Assembly (NCBI RefSeq): GCF_017355835.1
Contig: NZ_JAFEWF010000001.1
Span: 682,001 to 746,000, forward strand
DNA length: 64,000 nucleotides
Direction: 5' to 3'
From: Desertivirga brevis
GTDB taxonomy: Bacteria > Bacteroidota > Bacteroidia > Sphingobacteriales > Sphingobacteriaceae
Part shown: piece after piece, positions 61,028 to 64,000 of the stretch
How the letters are laid out: every line of letters starts with the position of its first letter
Position numbering within the stretch: the stretch's first letter is position 1
The notes under the pieces: generated by a model
The model's database searches: none
The model's input: the letters and a program-made list of their open reading frames with translations, nothing else
What the model was told of the DNA's origin: nothing
Program-made: the position numbers and the translations under genes

Positions 61028-61540
61028 ATGACGGAATCAGAGTTTAAAAAGAAAATAAGAAAAGGCAGCCGATGGGACGACGGCCTTAACTATATATTTT
61101 GTGTTTTTATAGTTGCTTTCGGCTTGGTGTTCTCCTATAATATATATAAAAACGGTATAACAGCACCAACTGGATACAGAGTACTATTTATTCCACTAAT
61201 GTGTCTCGTACCCGGCCTCTATGGCTTCTGGAGAATACCTAAAGACTATGAAGTCTTCACCATCAAATCGGAAAAATCAATTGATAATAAACGGGCTATC
61301 GTTGACAGCTATCTTTCTACCTTGAAAGTCGAGACAATTACCGAAGACCAGGGGTTTATTACATGCCGTTACAGAAATGCATTTTTCAATAAAGTAGACC
61401 TGAGTATTTTGATCGATGAGGAGAAGGTTTTACTGAGTGCGCGGGGTGTTGACCAGTATGGGGGAAAAGGCTTCATTGATTTAGGACTTACTTACAGAGC
61501 TAGTAAGAAGTTAAGGAAATATATGCAGGCTTCTTTATAA
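61028..61540 (+). CDS. Hypothetical membrane protein
   Basis: The 170 residues have two predicted membrane helices (about 20-40, LNYIFCVFIVAFGLVFSYNI; and about 52-72, VLFIPLMCLVPGLYGFW) and then a soluble alpha/beta domain of about 95 residues (IKSEKSIDNKRAIVDSYLS; ITCRYRNAFFNKVDLSILID). No known family is recognised. Confidence 0.65.
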   Translation: MTESEFKKKIRKGSRWDDGLNYIFCVFIVAFGLVFSYNIYKNGITAPTGYRVLFIPLMCLVPGLYGFWRIPKDYEVFTIKSEKSIDNKRAIVDSYLSTLKVETITEDQGFITCRYRNAFFNKVDLSILIDEEKVLLSARGVDQYGGKGFIDLGLTYRASKKLRKYMQASL

Positions 61541-61734
61541 GAACTTAATATTCAAGTTTGGTGGTAGCGTTTGCACCGTTTTCTTTTACTTCATTGCGCA
61601 AATAAATGAAATTTTAAAAGCACAGCGCTAAGCAATAAATGGAATCAAAAATCGCTCGACAAATAGAACCCACACCACAAAATCGGAACATTTTTGATAG
61701 TGCCTCCATAAAACAGTTCATACTTTAATAAATC

Positions 61735-61996
61735 ATGCCGACAAACCTCACGACACTTCTATTTCTGCTCATTCCCATTTTGCAAGGCTGCGGGCAATCA
61801 CTTACTGAAAATAACTTCATCGAAATAACTCCCCCCAAAAGCTTGGACACCCGAATGGTACAAGTTGAATGGTAAAAGTGACTCTGCCATCAAAGTCGCG
61901 ATAACCAAAGCTGGACTTCACCTGGAAATGTTAAAAGAAACCACAAGCAATGCAGAGTATAACTTACCGAATGGCCTTCAGAGTTACCTCAATTAA
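61735..61996 (+). pseudogene. Frameshifted small lipoprotein gene
   Basis: The ATG at 61735 begins a clear lipoprotein signal (MPTNLTTLLFLLIPILQGC, Cys19). Frame 1 reads ITPPKSLDTRMVQVEW and stops at a TAA after 46 residues. The next frame continues sensibly from the same point (PPKAWTPEWYKLNG to YNLPNGLQSYLN) to TAA 61994-61996. Removing one A from the AAAA after a CCCCCC run joins them into about 86 residues. This is either a real inactivating insertion or a sequencing error in a homopolymer. Confidence 0.6.
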
Positions 61997-62004
61997 TCAG
62001 TAAT

Positions 62005-62745
62005 TCAGGTTAACTCATTTATTATTCCCCTTTTTACATAAACAGAATCTTTATATTGCTTCATAATACCGTTCTTTCTGACATTCCAGTTAATATGCGC
62101 GGTCCTGTCGGCGAATGTTTCTGCCGTTACACTTCCACAAACATCTACTCCCGTCCAAGTCAAAGCTGAAGAAGGAATAACCGAACCGCAATTTTCATTT
62201 TGTACAATTCCCTTAGGCCAGCCTCTGACATTATTTGTGTACCAGCCAAAGTAAAAGAAATCATCCCCGGAAACTGGATTTGAATTCTTGAACTTAATCT
62301 TTAACAAAGCTATAGGCCACAAGCTGAACCCTACGCTGTTAATACCCTTCTTCCTGAACTCTGAATAATTTTTATCAATCTTCAATTCAACATACCCCTC
62401 TTTCTTTATCCCTGGATTCAAATAAAATTCTAATCGATCCGCATCTTTAAAGACCTTTAGTTTAAGACTGTAATTGCCATTATTGTCAGTGCTGGTTTCC
62501 CCCACACGCTTTCTTCTCCCATTTGTTATAATGCCCATGCCTGATGAAGATTTTATAGCATCAGTCCTAATTTCTACCCCCGGTAGGGGCTCATTTGTCA
62601 ATTCGTCTTTGATTGTACCTTCTATTATTATGGTTTCAGATGGCGGTTCAACAGAGGTCCAGTCACAGGAAGAGTGGAACGAAAAGAAGGAAAACATCAG
62701 GATAGAAAGAAAAGATCTTCGTGAACATACGGTGCTAAATTTCAT
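62005..62745 (-). CDS. Lipoprotein with carboxypeptidase-regulatory-like domain
   Basis: The 246 residues start with a lipoprotein signal (lipidated Cys27 in FSFHSSCDW). A CarboxypepD_reg-like Ig domain follows at about 38-125 (IIEGTIKDELTNEPLPGVEIRT, STDNNGNYSLKL). The remaining 120 residues (FYFGWYTNNVRGWP, VDVCGSVTAETFADRTAHINW) have no recognised domain. It is probably a surface or periplasmic protein of unknown role. Its stop lies 8 bases from the end of the broken lipoprotein gene on the other strand. Confidence 0.7.
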   Translation of the reverse strand: MKFSTVCSRRSFLSILMFSFFSFHSSCDWTSVEPPSETIIIEGTIKDELTNEPLPGVEIRTDAIKSSSGMGIITNGRRKRVGETSTDNNGNYSLKLKVFKDADRLEFYLNPGIKKEGYVELKIDKNYSEFRKKGINSVGFSLWPIALLKIKFKNSNPVSGDDFFYFGWYTNNVRGWPKGIVQNENCGSVIPSSALTWTGVDVCGSVTAETFADRTAHINWNVRKNGIMKQYKDSVYVKRGIINELT

Positions 62746-63095
62746 GTGGACTATCGGTTTATGTTGGTTATAGGAGTTCTCGTAAAAGAATGAAACAGAA
62801 CTAAACTTAAGAAAAATTTTGGAAATTGGAGGATCAGATTATTTGGCTTAATACTTTCAAGTAATACAAGCGCAAGGCTTAAAAAAAGTCAATGAAAAAA
62901 GACGGGGACGATCCATTTTATTCTCATAGTTTTTTTAGTAAAGGGTCTCGGCGAACTGGCAAATATTTGTTAAGTGCTTGGGGTTTCCACAAATAGAGCA
63001 AACCAGTTTCCCCAATATAATCCTATCCCTGATCGCAGAAATGCCTAAAAAAGTCGTCGCTAAAGTTGTATAGGGTTTCTAAAAAAGTTAATTTC
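62746..63095. other. Intergenic region, 350 bases
   Basis: No gene of credible length is seen. The only structure is a weak pair TTGGGG/CCCCAA near 62978-63016. Nothing resembling a terminator with a U-run, an RNA gene or an insertion sequence is visible. Confidence 0.5.
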
Positions 63096-63527
63096 ATGAT
63101 GGAAATCCCTACTATGCAAATTAGTTTAAAAGCGGTATTATTCCTATGCCTGATTTTGCTAACAACCGGGCATGGTGCCAAAGCTTGTCTCTACGAGGCG
63201 ATTAATATTAATAATGTATACCAAGGGCAAGTGCAAAACTTTTATTATTGGCTTGCTACGGTGGTTATTACCGTTCCAAACTTACTATTGACGTTAAAAT
63301 TACCCTTGCCTAAACTGTGGTTTTTATCAGGCTTGGTGCCAGCTTGTTTTCATCCTTTTATCACCGTAAATGCCGTGGACTTTATAGCCTGGAATTACTC
63401 TCATCAGGTACTTAATTATCTAATTGCTGCCCTTGTGATGTTGCTTGCTAATATTATACGCTTTATCCTGAAAAGAGGGAAGTTTGAAAAAGGTTGTCAA
63501 CTGACTTACAATTTTATTAGTTTCTAG
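63096..63527 (+). CDS. Hypothetical membrane protein
   Basis: The ATG at 63096 is preferred (a TTG at 63066 is possible), giving 143 residues. A hydrophobic N-terminus resembling a signal (ISLKAVLFLCLILLTTGHGAKA) leads to a Cys, then three further membrane segments (YYWLATVVITVPNLLLTL, LWFLSGLVPACFHPFITV, LNYLIAALVMLLANIIRFIL). The tail is basic. No family is recognised. Confidence 0.6.
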   Translation: MMEIPTMQISLKAVLFLCLILLTTGHGAKACLYEAININNVYQGQVQNFYYWLATVVITVPNLLLTLKLPLPKLWFLSGLVPACFHPFITVNAVDFIAWNYSHQVLNYLIAALVMLLANIIRFILKRGKFEKGCQLTYNFISF

Positions 63528-63802
63528 TTGTCCTTATTGTATAAAATCGATTTACACAAACTGAATAGAAATCATTGCGCGCCATTGAAATATTTAGAAT
63601 AAGGCAAAATTGTAATATATCAATTAGAATGCTATGAATATGACGATCTACTCCCGCATTAATTCCTTACGTTTTTGATTCTGCTCGTTTTAAATATTTC
63701 AAGGGTCAATTCCTGTTGTTGCTGCGATAAGTTAGTTACAGCCAGTGGCAGTAGCGCAGATTACCGCTAAGCTCAAAGCCTAATTTTTACAGTCATGAGC
63801 AA

Positions 63803-64000
63803 CTAAAAAGGCAGTAGAACGATTACCAGTATTATAGCTAATAGGAAAAGAAGTGTTATTAAGGTTATTTTGCCAGCATCCTTCTTTACCCTTACTGAAC
63901 CAGCTTTAAACTCCTCTGCCCTGCATACTTCGTCTCTTGTCAATATTAATCGCTCGAGAAGCTCATGGAAGAAATCTTCATGTCTGGAATAAGTTATCGC
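63803..64000 (-). CDS. C-terminal end of a membrane-anchored protein (continues beyond window)
   Basis: The minus-strand frame is open from base 64000 to the TAG at 63803-63805, giving 65 residues with no start needed within the window. It begins AITYSRHEDFFHELLERLIL and ends with a single C-terminal membrane helix, ITLITLLFLLAIILVIVLLPF. That suggests a tail-anchored protein or the last helix of a larger one. No family can be named from this fragment. Confidence 0.55.
   Translation of the reverse strand, partial: AITYSRHEDFFHELLERLILTRDEVCRAEEFKAGSVRVKKDAGKITLITLLFLLAIILVIVLLPF

Noticed and set aside
63636..63680. Short plus-strand frame starting ATGAATATGACG near 63634
   Set aside because: It closes after about 13 codons and has no other support.
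1..64000. tRNA, rRNA, CRISPR arrays, prophage or insertion sequences
   Set aside because: No regular spaced repeats, cloverleaf-like sequences, transposase or integrase motifs were noticed on either strand. A tRNA missed by eye cannot be excluded.

Overview
The window looks like a chromosomal segment of a Bacteroidota bacterium, most probably Sphingobacteriaceae (Pedobacter or Mucilaginibacter type). This rests on a SusC/SusD pair, a hybrid two-component regulator, TAnnTTTG-type -7 boxes, few Shine-Dalgarno sequences and many lipoprotein signals. No rRNA, tRNA, CRISPR array, integrase or insertion sequence was seen. Both edges cut a gene.

Layout. 1-1.6 kb: the tail of a DUF5616-type protein and a Na/Pi-cotransporter-like protein. 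1.7-18.5 kb: a galactan polysaccharide utilisation locus with hybrid sensor, GH2, SusD, SusC, GH53 endo-galactanase, a GH43-like enzyme and two secreted alpha/beta hydrolases. 18.7-22.8 kb: a kaiC-kaiB-kaiB-histidine kinase operon without kaiA. 22.9-33.1 kb: a high-affinity potassium uptake (Kdp) module with unusual control. KdpD is reduced to its N-terminal sensor part, a separate membrane kinase follows, and a sigma-54 activator stands where KdpE would be. A 27-codon hydrophobic ORF precedes kdpF. 33.3-36.5 kb: DUF983 protein, AraC regulator and a PAS-GAF kinase.

36.6-41.7 kb: two minus-strand operons. One holds a sensory-rhodopsin-transducer-like protein, an FMN-reductase-like protein and a sterol-desaturase-family protein. 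The other holds an AhpD-like protein, the radical SAM protein ArsS and two associated transferases. 41.7-51.9 kb: a stress-type island with short-chain dehydrogenases, MscS channel, TPP-dependent oxidase-like enzyme, alcohol dehydrogenase-DUF4126 fusion, Cu/Zn superoxide dismutase, several very small acidic proteins and a PAS kinase. 52-64 kb: accessory genes (degenerate M23 protein, MepB-like, DUF2071, two GyrI-like proteins, ChrA, DUF1259, response regulator, DUF3606), then a sparse stretch of small unrecognised proteins and one frameshifted lipoprotein gene.

The polysaccharide locus should sense, bind, import and split beta-galactan. The Kdp, Kai, kinase and stress genes suggest an organism adapted to osmotic, ionic and oxidative change. 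Names come from motifs read by eye; no database search was possible, so family-level calls are firmer than substrate calls.
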